From: Acinetobacter piscicola
Lineage (GTDB): Bacteria > Pseudomonadota > Gammaproteobacteria > Pseudomonadales > Moraxellaceae
Reading direction: 5' to 3'
NCBI RefSeq assembly: GCF_015218165.1
Contig: NZ_CP048659.1
Location: 1,550,001 to 1,614,000, forward strand
DNA length: 64,000 nt
The position numbers and the translations under genes were made by a program. Each line of letters begins with the position of its first letter. The first letter of the stretch is position 1. The notes beneath the pieces were generated by a model. The model had not been told where the DNA came from, made no database searches, and worked only from the letters and a program-made list of their open reading frames with translations. Shown one piece after another: positions 39,711 through 48,219 of this stretch.

Positions 39711-40506
39711 TGATTTTCAAAAACTCTATGTCGATGGGTTGATTACGCTTTATGAATTAGATGCTCGCAACTTAGGTGCGGGCATCTTGCGTTTTCATGG
39801 GCATATATCTTATGAAGATTGGGAGCGCATTTATACGACCATCGGCTCAGCTGAATTAATTGGTGCTGATACAGGCTCAATCGGTAAAGTTTTTGATTCT
39901 AGCAATGAAAAAGCATGGCTGCGAAATATCATCTGGCAGGGACAAACATTTGAGCCAATGGCGCTGGAAGTATCCGGCTTAGAAATGCGCTCAGATGGCA
40001 AAGCTTCAGCACCAACACTCAGCATGGCCAATAATATCAATGGTATTCAAAATGCGGTCTCTGCATATTGTTTGCAATTTAATGATTTTGCAGGTGCAAA
40101 GCTTAAAGTCATCACAACACTTGCAAAGTATCTTGATGCTGAAAACTTTGGTTCAGGTAATCAAACTGCTGCAAATGAAGCAAAAGAACAGCTTTGGTAT
40201 ATTGAGCAAAAAACCTCTGAAAACCCGCAAGCAGTGACATTTGAGCTTTCAAACCCCATTGATTTTGAAGGATTACGTATTCCAGTTCGACAGATTACAT
40301 CGATGTGTCATTGGGCGACGATGGGGGATTATCGCGGTGAAGAATGTGGTTACACAGGTGTTGCAATGTTCACTGAAAAAGACGAGATAACAGACAACCC
40401 CGCATTAGACAAATGTCCTGGTCGGCTTACTTCATGCCGGCTACGTTTCGGTGAAAACAAAGCGATTCCATTTGGTGGTTTTCCTGCTGCGAATTTATTG
40501 GGGTGA
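39697..40506 (+). CDS. Minor tail protein, gpL-like
   Basis: A 269-residue protein. It has the gpL ending with four cysteines: CHWATMGDYRGEECGYTG and CPGRLTSCRLRFG, the ligands of the iron-sulphur cluster in lambda gpL. It also has the AVSAYCLQFNDFAGAKLKVI pattern. Function: tail tip ring assembly. It overlaps the fibre gene by 14 bases and precedes K, the lambda order. Confidence 0.9.
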   Translation: MTLNSDFQKLYVDGLITLYELDARNLGAGILRFHGHISYEDWERIYTTIGSAELIGADTGSIGKVFDSSNEKAWLRNIIWQGQTFEPMALEVSGLEMRSDGKASAPTLSMANNINGIQNAVSAYCLQFNDFAGAKLKVITTLAKYLDAENFGSGNQTAANEAKEQLWYIEQKTSENPQAVTFELSNPIDFEGLRIPVRQITSMCHWATMGDYRGEECGYTGVAMFTEKDEITDNPALDKCPGRLTSCRLRFGENKAIPFGGFPAANLLG

Positions 40507-40509
40507 TGT

Positions 40510-41259
40510 ATGAAACTCACAGCAAAGCTAAAAAAAGCCATTCGATCTCATGCTGAAAAGTGTTTTCCACGTGAGTGCTGTGGCGTGATTGTGAATGATC
40601 AATATATCGCATGTCGAAACATTGCTCAAAATGATCATCAGTTTGAAATCCATCATAAAGACTTAGCCAAAGCTGAAGATGTGGGGGAAATTCAAGCCTA
40701 TGTACACTCACATCCCAATGCTTCAGCACAGGCATCTGATCTTGATTTACATCAAATAGAATTGCATGAAAAACCATGGGTGATTTGTGCTTATCCTGAT
40801 CTTGAGTTTCAGATCTATGAGCCTTTCGGCTATAAGGCACCGCTTGTGGGGCGAAACTATCATCATGGTTGGCAAGACTGTTATTCAATCGTGCGTGATT
40901 TTTATCAGCGTGAATTGGGTATTCAGCTCATTGATTTTGAGCGTCAAGATCGTTGGTGGGAATCGGTAGAAAATGAATCACTATATTTAGAGAACTTTTC
41001 CAAAGCAGGTTTTGTTGAAGTCAGTGATATGCAATATGGTGATGTACTTTTATGCAAAGTTGGACGTACTGAGCATGTGAATCATGCGGTAATTTGGCTC
41101 GGCGATAACGGTATGTTGAAATCTGAAAAGACAGAGCCTTGCATTGGTTCAGCTTTAATTTTACATCACCCATACGGACGCAAATCGGTGCGTGAAATCT
41201 TTGGTCAACAGTGGCAAGAACGTGTAGTTAAGGTGGTACGACATGCTCAAAACAATTAA
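40510..41259 (+). CDS. Tail tip assembly protein gpK-like, JAMM and NlpC/P60
   Basis: A 249-residue protein with two catalytic domains. N-terminal JAMM/MPN domain: HSHPNASAQASDLD carries the HxH...S..D metal motif (about residues 75-88), with an upstream glutamate in PRECCGVI. C-terminal NlpC/P60 domain: catalytic cysteine in DCYSIVRDFY and histidine in EHVNHAVIW. Known relatives mature the tail tip, and the NlpC half may cut peptidoglycan. Confidence 0.9.
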   Translation: MKLTAKLKKAIRSHAEKCFPRECCGVIVNDQYIACRNIAQNDHQFEIHHKDLAKAEDVGEIQAYVHSHPNASAQASDLDLHQIELHEKPWVICAYPDLEFQIYEPFGYKAPLVGRNYHHGWQDCYSIVRDFYQRELGIQLIDFERQDRWWESVENESLYLENFSKAGFVEVSDMQYGDVLLCKVGRTEHVNHAVIWLGDNGMLKSEKTEPCIGSALILHHPYGRKSVREIFGQQWQERVVKVVRHAQNN

Positions 41260-41824
41260 ATTGTATGGCATCTTAGCCAAGAAATTTGGTAAAGAATTTC
41301 AGCTTAATGTTGCAAACACACGTGAGGCAGTGCGTGCTTTATCTATACAAATACCTGGCTTTGAAAAGTTTATGTTACATGCACATGAACGTGGTTTAGA
41401 GTTTGCGGTTTTTCAGGATAAGCAAAATATCTCTGCAAAAGAATTGGATATGAATACAACTGCATCGGTCATTAAAATCGTGCCCCGCGTGATTGGTGCA
41501 GGTGGTAACAATGGGGTTTTGCAAACAATACTGGGTGCAGTGATGGTTGTGGTTGGTGCTGTTGCAATGGCATATGGCCAAGCATGGGGCGCAAATCTTG
41601 TTGGTGCTGGGATTGGTATGCTGATTGGTGGTGTAGCTCAAATGTTGATGCCAAAAGTCGACAATACACAAGATCAAAACAGCGATGGCAATAAAGCCAA
41701 TTTTGGATTTGGTGGTGCGGTGACAACCGTCGCTCAGGGTAATCCAGTCCCGGTGTTACGTGGTCGGCGTGAGATCGGCGGCTTTATTGTGTCAGCAGGT
41801 CAATATCCTGAAGATTTAATGTAA
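41243..41824 (+). CDS. Tail tip assembly protein, gpI-like
   Basis: A 193-residue protein of the lambda tail_I type: N-terminal ubiquitin-like fold (MLKTIKLYGILAKKFGKEF; REAVRALSIQIPGFEKF), a glycine-rich hydrophobic middle (VMVVVGAVAMAYGQAWGANL) and a C-terminal GNPVPVLRGRREIGGFIVS. It is needed for tail tip assembly. Overlaps K by 17 bases. Confidence 0.9.
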   Translation: MLKTIKLYGILAKKFGKEFQLNVANTREAVRALSIQIPGFEKFMLHAHERGLEFAVFQDKQNISAKELDMNTTASVIKIVPRVIGAGGNNGVLQTILGAVMVVVGAVAMAYGQAWGANLVGAGIGMLIGGVAQMLMPKVDNTQDQNSDGNKANFGFGGAVTTVAQGNPVPVLRGRREIGGFIVSAGQYPEDLM

Positions 41825-41842
41825 TTCAGTTTTTAGTTTTAG

Positions 41843-41863
41843 GCGCATTCAGCGCCTTTTTTA
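41843..41863 (+). terminator. Intrinsic terminator (joint)
   Basis: AGGCGC ATTCA GCGCCT, then TTTTTTATTGCTTAGGAAAAATT and the J start at 41880. Confidence 0.85.
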
Positions 41864-41879
41864 TTGCTTAGGAAAAATT

Positions 41880-44800
41880 ATGAGCGCAATGATCAAAGGC
41901 GAAAAAGCAGGTTCAAAAAAAGCAAGACAGGCTGTTGTTGCGCCCGATTCAGCACAATCTAAAACCTACATTAAAATTTTATATGGTTTATCAGAAGGAA
42001 AAATCAAAGGGTTAGCCAATGGGTTTCAGTCGATTTATTTAGATGATACTCCGTTACATGATGCAAACGGCAACAGTAACTTTGAGAACATCACGGTTGA
42101 TACTCGACTTGGCACGAATGACCAAGATTACATTGAAGGCTTTCCAGATATTTCATCTGAAACAGCTATAGGTGTAGAACTTAAATCAGCATCGCCATGG
42201 GTCAAAGCATTTACAAATTTAGACATGGATGCAGTTCGTGTACGTCTGAAATGGGGACCATTGCGTGAACAGAATCAAGAAAATGGTGATGTGAATGGCA
42301 TTACGATCCAATATGCGATGGACGTTCAAACCGATGGGGGTACGTGGACTGAAGTTTTAAATACACAAGTAACTGATAAGACATCGGCGAACTATGAGCG
42401 TTCGCATCGCATTGACTTGCTTAAAGCATCTAAGGGTTGGCAGATCCGCGTGCGTCGTATCACACCAAATGCGACATCAGAATTTATCAGCGACAAAATG
42501 TATGTTGAAGCAGTCACTGAAGTGATTGATGCTAAGTTACGTTATCCCAATACAGCATTGCTTGGTTTGCAATATGATGCTGAAACATTCTCAAATGTTG
42601 CAAAAGTAGCAGTCGAATGTGACGGTATTGAAATTTTAGTGCCAACTAATTACAACCCTGAAACCCGACAATACTTGGGTTTATGGAACGGCACATTTAA
42701 GCGAGCTTACACAAACAATCCAGCTTGGCATTTTTACGATGCATGTATTACAAAACGTTATGCTTTAGGTGATCGAATCAATTCATCTATGATTGATAAA
42801 TGGTCGATTTATCGCCTTGCGCAGTACTGCGATCAACTTGTACCTGATGGCAGCGGCGGTGAAGAGCCGCGTTTTACACTGAATGTTTATGAGCAATCAC
42901 AAGAAGATGCTTGGACTGTACTGTCAAAAATGGCAGGTGTATTTCGTGCATTCATTTATTGGGATGGTAAGTCAATTGTTTGCGATGCGGATGTGCCGCA
43001 AGATACTTATTTTACATACACTTCCGCAAACGTCATTGATGGTTTATTTGAATACTCTGGCACACGTGCACGTGATCGACATACAGTTGCAAAAGTGGCA
43101 TGGGATAACCCAAAAAATCGCTATAAAACAGAATACATTCCTGTACGTGATGAACCTGCAATTTCACGTCTCGGAATTCGTATTGCTGACATTTCGGCAT
43201 GGGGTTGTACCTCAGAAGGACAAGCACAACGCGCAGGACTTTGGGCTTTAAAATCTGAGCAATATGAGACGCGTACAGTCACGTTTAAAGTTGGCTTAGA
43301 TGGCTACATTCCGTTGCCAGGTAAAGTGATTGAAATTGCAGATCCGATTTTTGCAGGGCGTGCAAATGGTGGACGTATTTCAAAAGTCAGTACTGATTTA
43401 AGACAGATCACATTGGATCGTGACAATGTTGTGTGTAAAGCGGGTGATCGACTGGTTGTGAACGGTGAAGATGGTAAAGCACAGGCACGTGTCGTTCAGT
43501 CGATCAATGGTCGAATGGTGACTGTGGTTGCTGCATTTGATTCAGTTGCTCCGCAAAATGTGTGGGTCATTGATGCGCAAGATTTAGCAACGATGAAATT
43601 CCGTGTCGTATCGATCACACAAGATGAATCACATCAATTTACAATCACAGGACTGCAATACAATCCTACTAAATATGATGCGATTGACTTCGGTGCAGTC
43701 ATTGATGATCGTCCGATCACAATCATCACACCCACAGTTCAGGCACCTGTTGCTTCTGTTACTGTAAGTGCTGAGCACATGGTGCAGCAAGGTTTAACTG
43801 TTGCAACGATGTTGATCACATGGCCACAAGCACAAGCAGCCGTTAAATACTTGGTGGAGTGGCGTAAAGATGATGGATCGTGGATTAAATTACCATTAAC
43901 AGGTAATAACTCAGTTGAAGTACAGGGCATTTATTCAGGCAATTATCAGGCGCGTGTCACAGCAATTTCTGCTTTTGATGTCAGCTCTTTACCGACTTAT
44001 TCTGCTTTGACTGAACTCAAAGGAAAAGCCGGACAGCCACCCAAATTGGCTTTCATTAAAGCCACAGGTACGATGTTTGGGATGAAAGTTGAGTGGGGAT
44101 TTCCTGTGGTGGGTGCCCTTGATACTGCTCATACTGAAATTGAGGTGTCCACAACATCAAATGGTGCAAATGCTTCTGTTCAGGGATTATTTGCGTATCC
44201 GACGACAAGTACACAAATTCAAGGCTTAGCGGCAAATGTTACGCTTTGGTATCGAGGTCGTTTGATTGATCGAATCGGAAATATCGGGGAATGGTCGGAT
44301 TGGACTAGTGGGACTTCAACAGCACAAGTATCTGATATTTTGGATGCTCTGTCTGGGCAAATCACTGAAACGCAACTTCATCAGGATCTGCAAACTAAGA
44401 TTGATCATATTGAAGCAGTAGATGCAGAAATAGGACCAATTAAACTGGATATTCAGAATACAAAGGATCAGATTAATCAAGAAATTATTGATCGTCAGTA
44501 TGCGATTCAACAAGCAAAAGATGGTTTATCTCAGCAAATTATTGATGGAGATAAGGCTGTACTTAAGGTTGTTGAAACTGTCAAAAAGTCTAGTGATGAT
44601 GGAGTAGCAGCTGCACAATCAGAAATTAAGGTTGTTGCAGATAATCTGAAATTGACTGCTGAAAAAACAGATGGTGTTTATGCGCAGTTGAATCCTCCTA
44701 TGATTGGTTCATCATCTGATCTGATCGGTAATAATCAAGGCTTCGCGGGAACCTGGTCGCTTCAATCAGCAATGATTGAGGGTGATCTTGTTTTGAGTAA

Positions 44801-46304
44801 GCGCATTGATACAACTGTTGCTCAAGTCAATGATGTTCAAGCCTTTGCACAGCAAGAAGTTCAAGCGCGTATAGAGGGAGATAAAGCCACTGTCCAAAAG
44901 ATTGATACTTATATTGTTGAGAATGATCAAGCTTTAGCAACTGTGCGAAATTCAGCACAAATTGCAGTTGAGAAATCAAATTCAAATGCGGTGTTAATTG
45001 ATGCTTTAAATTTAGAAATTAAAGACAAAGCAAGTACAGGTGCTCTAAATCAGGTTAAGTCAGATTTATCTGCTGTTGATAAGCTAGTGATTGCGAATAC
45101 AACCATGCTGAATGGCGTGTATGCGCAAATTAATCCGCCATTGATTGGTTCAGAGTCTGATCTTATTGGTAATTCTGGCGGTTATGCAGGGGTGTGGTCT
45201 GAACAATCAGCAAGAATCGAGGGAGATTTAGCACAATCTATCCGTGTTGATCAAGTTGTTACGCAAATGAATCAGAATGATGCTTTATATCAGCAACAGA
45301 TTAAAGCAACCGCAGATGCTGTATCAGCCAATGTTACAGCGACAACCACATTACAGACCAAAGTCGGAGAAAATACAGCAAGTATTCAAGCTCAACAAAC
45401 ATCAATCAATGGCTTGACTGCACGGGCAACATTGAAGTTGCAATCGGGTAATTTGATTGGTGGTGTGGGTATTGAAAATGACAGCAAAACTGTTGATTTC
45501 ATTATTCAAGCCAATAAATTCGCAATTGGTGCACCATCGGGCGTTTCTGGTGTTTCACATGCTTATGCATTTATTTATCAATCTACAGCTTCAACTTTGC
45601 CGAATGGCACAGTCATTCCTAAGGGCTTGTATTTAGATGATGCATATATTGGATCAATCAATGCCAATAAAATTCATGCTGATAGCTTAAGTGCGATTAG
45701 TGCGAATCTTGGTGACATCAAAGTAAAGACAGCAAATATTAATGATTTGGCAGTTTCAACATTGAAAATTCAAGATGAAGCTGTAACAGTTCCAAGTGCT
45801 ATAACCAATCTCGCAGAAAAAAAGGTATCTTCAATATTGACACCTCAAGTTTTTGGTGATTGGAGGCAGGTATTGCGGGCAAGTGGTTCACTAATAGGAA
45901 ATAGTGCTTCTATTACAATTAATAGAGCAGGTGGTAAATGTAGGGTTGATGGAAACATTATTATTTCAGACTTTGCTGTTACAACAACAAGGCAAGGAGG
46001 ATTGATATCTGGTGTTGCCAAAGACTTATTGTGCGGTATTGTCTTATTAAAAAATGGCAATCCTATTGCTGAATATATAGTTGGGTCACCTAGCAGCGTT
46101 TTTGAAGATGTTGCTTTGTTTAATACTGCCGTGCAGCTACCTACTTATATTGATAATACAGGATCAGGTAATGCAACCTATTCATTGCAATTGGGTTTTA
46201 CAACCAAAGTCGCAAATGGCGGGGTTTCCATCCATGGAACCCAATCTGGTTATGCTAGCAAGATTTTATCTGCAACAATAGCAACTTTGGAGCTTAAAAA
46301 ATGA
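41880..46304 (+). CDS. Central tail tip / host specificity protein, gpJ-like
   Basis: A 1474-residue protein. The N-terminal ~600 residues follow gpJ closely: GSKKARQAVVAPDSAQSKTY, IKILYGLSEGKIKGLANGFQ, SSMIDKWSIYRLAQYCDQLV. Fibronectin-like domains follow at ~625-820. A helical linker with an internal repeat (GVYAQLNPPMIGS and GVYAQINPPLIGS, 147 codons apart) follows, and the last ~250 residues, beta-rich, form the probable receptor-binding end. The gene starts after a joint terminator. Confidence 0.92.
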   Translation: MSAMIKGEKAGSKKARQAVVAPDSAQSKTYIKILYGLSEGKIKGLANGFQSIYLDDTPLHDANGNSNFENITVDTRLGTNDQDYIEGFPDISSETAIGVELKSASPWVKAFTNLDMDAVRVRLKWGPLREQNQENGDVNGITIQYAMDVQTDGGTWTEVLNTQVTDKTSANYERSHRIDLLKASKGWQIRVRRITPNATSEFISDKMYVEAVTEVIDAKLRYPNTALLGLQYDAETFSNVAKVAVECDGIEILVPTNYNPETRQYLGLWNGTFKRAYTNNPAWHFYDACITKRYALGDRINSSMIDKWSIYRLAQYCDQLVPDGSGGEEPRFTLNVYEQSQEDAWTVLSKMAGVFRAFIYWDGKSIVCDADVPQDTYFTYTSANVIDGLFEYSGTRARDRHTVAKVAWDNPKNRYKTEYIPVRDEPAISRLGIRIADISAWGCTSEGQAQRAGLWALKSEQYETRTVTFKVGLDGYIPLPGKVIEIADPIFAGRANGGRISKVSTDLRQITLDRDNVVCKAGDRLVVNGEDGKAQARVVQSINGRMVTVVAAFDSVAPQNVWVIDAQDLATMKFRVVSITQDESHQFTITGLQYNPTKYDAIDFGAVIDDRPITIITPTVQAPVASVTVSAEHMVQQGLTVATMLITWPQAQAAVKYLVEWRKDDGSWIKLPLTGNNSVEVQGIYSGNYQARVTAISAFDVSSLPTYSALTELKGKAGQPPKLAFIKATGTMFGMKVEWGFPVVGALDTAHTEIEVSTTSNGANASVQGLFAYPTTSTQIQGLAANVTLWYRGRLIDRIGNIGEWSDWTSGTSTAQVSDILDALSGQITETQLHQDLQTKIDHIEAVDAEIGPIKLDIQNTKDQINQEIIDRQYAIQQAKDGLSQQIIDGDKAVLKVVETVKKSSDDGVAAAQSEIKVVADNLKLTAEKTDGVYAQLNPPMIGSSSDLIGNNQGFAGTWSLQSAMIEGDLVLSKRIDTTVAQVNDVQAFAQQEVQARIEGDKATVQKIDTYIVENDQALATVRNSAQIAVEKSNSNAVLIDALNLEIKDKASTGALNQVKSDLSAVDKLVIANTTMLNGVYAQINPPLIGSESDLIGNSGGYAGVWSEQSARIEGDLAQSIRVDQVVTQMNQNDALYQQQIKATADAVSANVTATTTLQTKVGENTASIQAQQTSINGLTARATLKLQSGNLIGGVGIENDSKTVDFIIQANKFAIGAPSGVSGVSHAYAFIYQSTASTLPNGTVIPKGLYLDDAYIGSINANKIHADSLSAISANLGDIKVKTANINDLAVSTLKIQDEAVTVPSAITNLAEKKVSSILTPQVFGDWRQVLRASGSLIGNSASITINRAGGKCRVDGNIIISDFAVTTTRQGGLISGVAKDLLCGIVLLKNGNPIAEYIVGSPSSVFEDVALFNTAVQLPTYIDNTGSGNATYSLQLGFTTKVANGGVSIHGTQSGYASKILSATIATLELKK

Positions 46305-46840
46305 CAGCAATTATTTCTAAACGCGGTGAATTGCTTCAAACAATTTATGCAAATGAAGAAACGATTAAATTAAACAAGCCCGCTGGTTGTTTAGCTGTTT
46401 CTAGCCCACCTAATCCAAACATGTATTATGCAGGCTGGTGGCGCAAGATGCCTGAGCAACCTTCTTTGTTTCATATTTTTGATTATGAGAGTAAAACATG
46501 GGTGGATCAAAGAAGTATAGAGCAAATTAAAGATCAAAAATGGTCTGAGATTAAAACGGAACGAGAAGCCACCGAATACGGTGGTTTTTCTTTTTTAGAT
46601 CATGTGTTCGATTCCAATCCTGTTTCACAATCTCGAATCATTACTGCAAGCGAGCTTAGTGTAGATGTGGAATGGACTACAAAAGATAACTCAGTTGTTT
46701 TACTAAATGCGGGACAATTGAAAGATTTAAGAATCGCACTTGCAATGCATGTTGCAAGTTGTCATGAGCGTAGTCGTATTGCACGACAGTTAATTTATGA
46801 TGCAAATTCAATAGATGAAATCAATTTAATTCAGTACTAG
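46301..46840 (+). CDS. Tail-associated protein, DUF4376-like C-terminus
   Basis: A 179-residue protein overlapping the J stop. Residues ~1-75 form one domain (MTAIISKRGELLQTIYANEE), and ~85-179 resemble DUF4376-type fibre-assembly or tail proteins (WSEIKTEREATEYGGFSFLD, LRIALAMHVASCHERSRIAR). The codons between the two carry a complete intrinsic terminator (46568-46596), suggesting an old fusion at an intergenic joint. Role in tail fibre attachment is inferred from position. Confidence 0.6.
   Translation: MTAIISKRGELLQTIYANEETIKLNKPAGCLAVSSPPNPNMYYAGWWRKMPEQPSLFHIFDYESKTWVDQRSIEQIKDQKWSEIKTEREATEYGGFSFLDHVFDSNPVSQSRIITASELSVDVEWTTKDNSVVLLNAGQLKDLRIALAMHVASCHERSRIARQLIYDANSIDEINLIQY
46568..46596 (+). 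terminator. Terminator-like hairpin inside a coding region
   Basis: GCCACC GAATAC GGTGGT, then TTTTCTTTTTT, wholly inside the frame at 46301-46840. It looks like the joint terminators but is translated. Confidence 0.65.
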
Positions 46841-46861
46841 CCCCAATCGGGGCTTTTTTAT
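46841..46861 (+). terminator. Intrinsic terminator (joint)
   Basis: GCCCC AATC GGGGC with TTTTTTATTGCCAAAAATAGGGG, the linker supplying the binding site of the holin remnant. Confidence 0.88.
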
Positions 46862-46882
46862 TGCCAAAAATAGGGGAAATAC

Positions 46883-46996
46883 ATGTCGGAAACACAGGCA
46901 GTACTCGAAACAAGTGCTGTCGCAATTACTCAAAAAGTCACAGCAGCAAGCGGACTTACATCATTTTTTGCATTCTTGGGAAAAGTCGACGTTTAA
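46883..46996 (+). pseudogene. Truncated holin gene
   Basis: The 37-residue frame MSETQAVLETSAVAITQKVT, then AASGLTSFFAFLGKVDV, stops at TAA 46994-46996. Related Acinetobacter phage holins start in the same way and continue with a transmembrane helix and a basic tail, absent here. The sequence after the stop does not resume the holin in any frame, so this is a deletion rather than a point change. The recognition is from memory of the family. Confidence 0.55.
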
Positions 46997-47004
46997 GAGG
47001 TCAT

Positions 47005-47166
47005 ATGAATGCAATTTTATTAAATGAGCAAAGCAGATTGATGCGTGAAATGATGATATATGCAATGAAAGACAGTATGAGTCATTCGTATTTCGCAACA
47101 AGCTGTAAAATTTTTTATTTGAATTTAAGTGATGTATTTCTACATTGTAGTTATATGAATTTTTAA
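47005..47166 (+). CDS. 53-residue prophage protein, unknown function
   Basis: Starts MNAILLNEQSRLMREMMIYA and ends with FYLNLSDVFLHCSYMNF. AAGAGG precedes the ATG at 47005. It lies directly after the truncated holin and may itself be a product of the same rearrangement. No membrane segment is convincing, so it does not look like a replacement holin. A terminator follows at once. Confidence 0.4.
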   Translation: MNAILLNEQSRLMREMMIYAMKDSMSHSYFATSCKIFYLNLSDVFLHCSYMNF

Positions 47167-47168
47167 TG

Positions 47169-47190
47169 GCTATCGAGAGGTGGCTTTTTT
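47169..47190 (+). terminator. Intrinsic terminator (joint)
   Basis: GCTATC GAGA GGTGGC (two G-U pairs) and six T, then ATTGTAAATAATAAGGAAAAATCA and the ATG at 47215. Confidence 0.7.
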
Positions 47191-47214
47191 ATTGTAAATA
47201 ATAAGGAAAAATCA

Positions 47215-47319
47215 ATGTCAAAAACTTCAGTTGCAATAGGTAATGAGCAATTATGGGAAAGCCTAGTTCGTTAAAGCAGCCTTGCACGAAATGGTGAAGT
47301 TGTTCAAATAGATGTTTGA
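47215..47319 (+). pseudogene. Small ORF with in-frame TAA stop
   Basis: MSKTSVAIGNEQLWESLVR ends at TAA 47272-47274; the same frame then continues SSLARNGEVVQIDV to TGA 47317-47319. AAGGAAAA before the ATG is a good binding site. The continuation looks like normal protein, so one codon probably mutated to a stop. A 34-residue product would be the intact form; family unknown. Confidence 0.45.
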
Positions 47320-47374
47320 TTTTTTAAAATATTATTTATAATCATGTTTTTATTTTCAATATGATATTTTAAAT

Positions 47375-47830
47375 ATGGGGTGTATTTTGAAAAATAAAAT
47401 TATTTACTTATTATCATCATTCATGTTGAGTGGAAGTGTTTTTGCAAATACAGATCCTCAGATTCAGTTATTGAAAGAAATTTATCAGCAAGGTAAAAAA
47501 TTGGAAAAAGGAGATGAGTTATTAGCTTTGTATTATGATAAGAGTTTAGAGCAGGCTCAAAACAATTTAAGAGAAGGTAGATGGCAAGATTGTGGTCAAG
47601 CTTGGCAGGATCAAATGTGGCAAAGCCAAGATCCAGAATATCGTCAAAAACCCTCTTTTCAAAAAGTAGGACAAAACCTTGTAAAAGTAACACTAGCTCC
47701 TTATGGTGAATTCTATAAAGAGAAGAAAGTGACTTATAAAGTTGATTGTCAGGGAAATAGATGCAAAATCTCAGATATTATTGATGGGGATGGCTCACTC
47801 AAAAAAGCATTACTTAATCAATGTAGATGA
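47375..47830 (+). CDS. Exported protein, unknown function (moron)
   Basis: A 151-residue protein with a signal peptide (IIYLLSSFMLSGSVFA, cut before NTDPQ). The mature part has three cysteines (RWQDCGQAW, YKVDCQGNRCKISD) and a terminal NQCR. The start may instead be TTG 47387, since GGGG of the first codons could be its binding site. Located among lysis genes with a terminator after it. No family recognised. Confidence 0.6.
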   Translation: MGCILKNKIIYLLSSFMLSGSVFANTDPQIQLLKEIYQQGKKLEKGDELLALYYDKSLEQAQNNLREGRWQDCGQAWQDQMWQSQDPEYRQKPSFQKVGQNLVKVTLAPYGEFYKEKKVTYKVDCQGNRCKISDIIDGDGSLKKALLNQCR

Positions 47831-47851
47831 GCTTGAACCTAAGTAAAAAAT

Positions 47852-47877
47852 TGAAACACACCACCTTCGGGTGGTTT
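47852..47877 (+). terminator. Intrinsic terminator (joint)
   Basis: CACCACC TTCG GGTGGT and TTTTTTATTGCCAAAAATTAGGGGG, which supplies the binding site of the next GTG start. Confidence 0.88.
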
Positions 47878-47904
47878 TTTATTGCCAAAAATTAGGGGGC
47901 ATAC

Positions 47905-48219
47905 GTGAATGAGCCAAGCGCATCACTTTGGAAAAAGTTAAATGAAGTATCAGATCGACTGCAGAGAGTATCAGAGCAGTTGGTGGAAACTAATGCAATT
48001 AATAAAGGGTATCACCAGGCACTTGATCAGCAACGAGTAAAAGTGGAACTGCTTGAGCAGCAAAACCATAAAGCACAGGGTGCGATTGCGATGTTGAAGT
48101 GGGGGCTTGGTGTGGTGCTGACTGTTGCATTGTCTGGTGGCACATGGACCATCAATTCAATTAATCAACTTAAACAAGATATGGCGATTATGCAAAGCCA
48201 TCGAGAGGATAATAAATGA
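47905..48219 (+). CDS. Coiled-coil protein with C-terminal membrane span, lysis cassette
   Basis: A 104-residue protein starting GTG 47905. Residues ~5-60 form a coiled coil (KKLNEVSDRLQRVSEQLVET; QRVKVELLEQQNHKAQGAIA), and ~63-83 a membrane span (LKWGLGVVLTVALSGGTWTI). Located directly upstream of the endolysin with a four-base overlap. It could be a holin-like or spanin-like lysis protein; the topology with the span near the C-terminus is unusual for an i-spanin. Confidence 0.6.
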   Translation: MNEPSASLWKKLNEVSDRLQRVSEQLVETNAINKGYHQALDQQRVKVELLEQQNHKAQGAIAMLKWGLGVVLTVALSGGTWTINSINQLKQDMAIMQSHREDNK

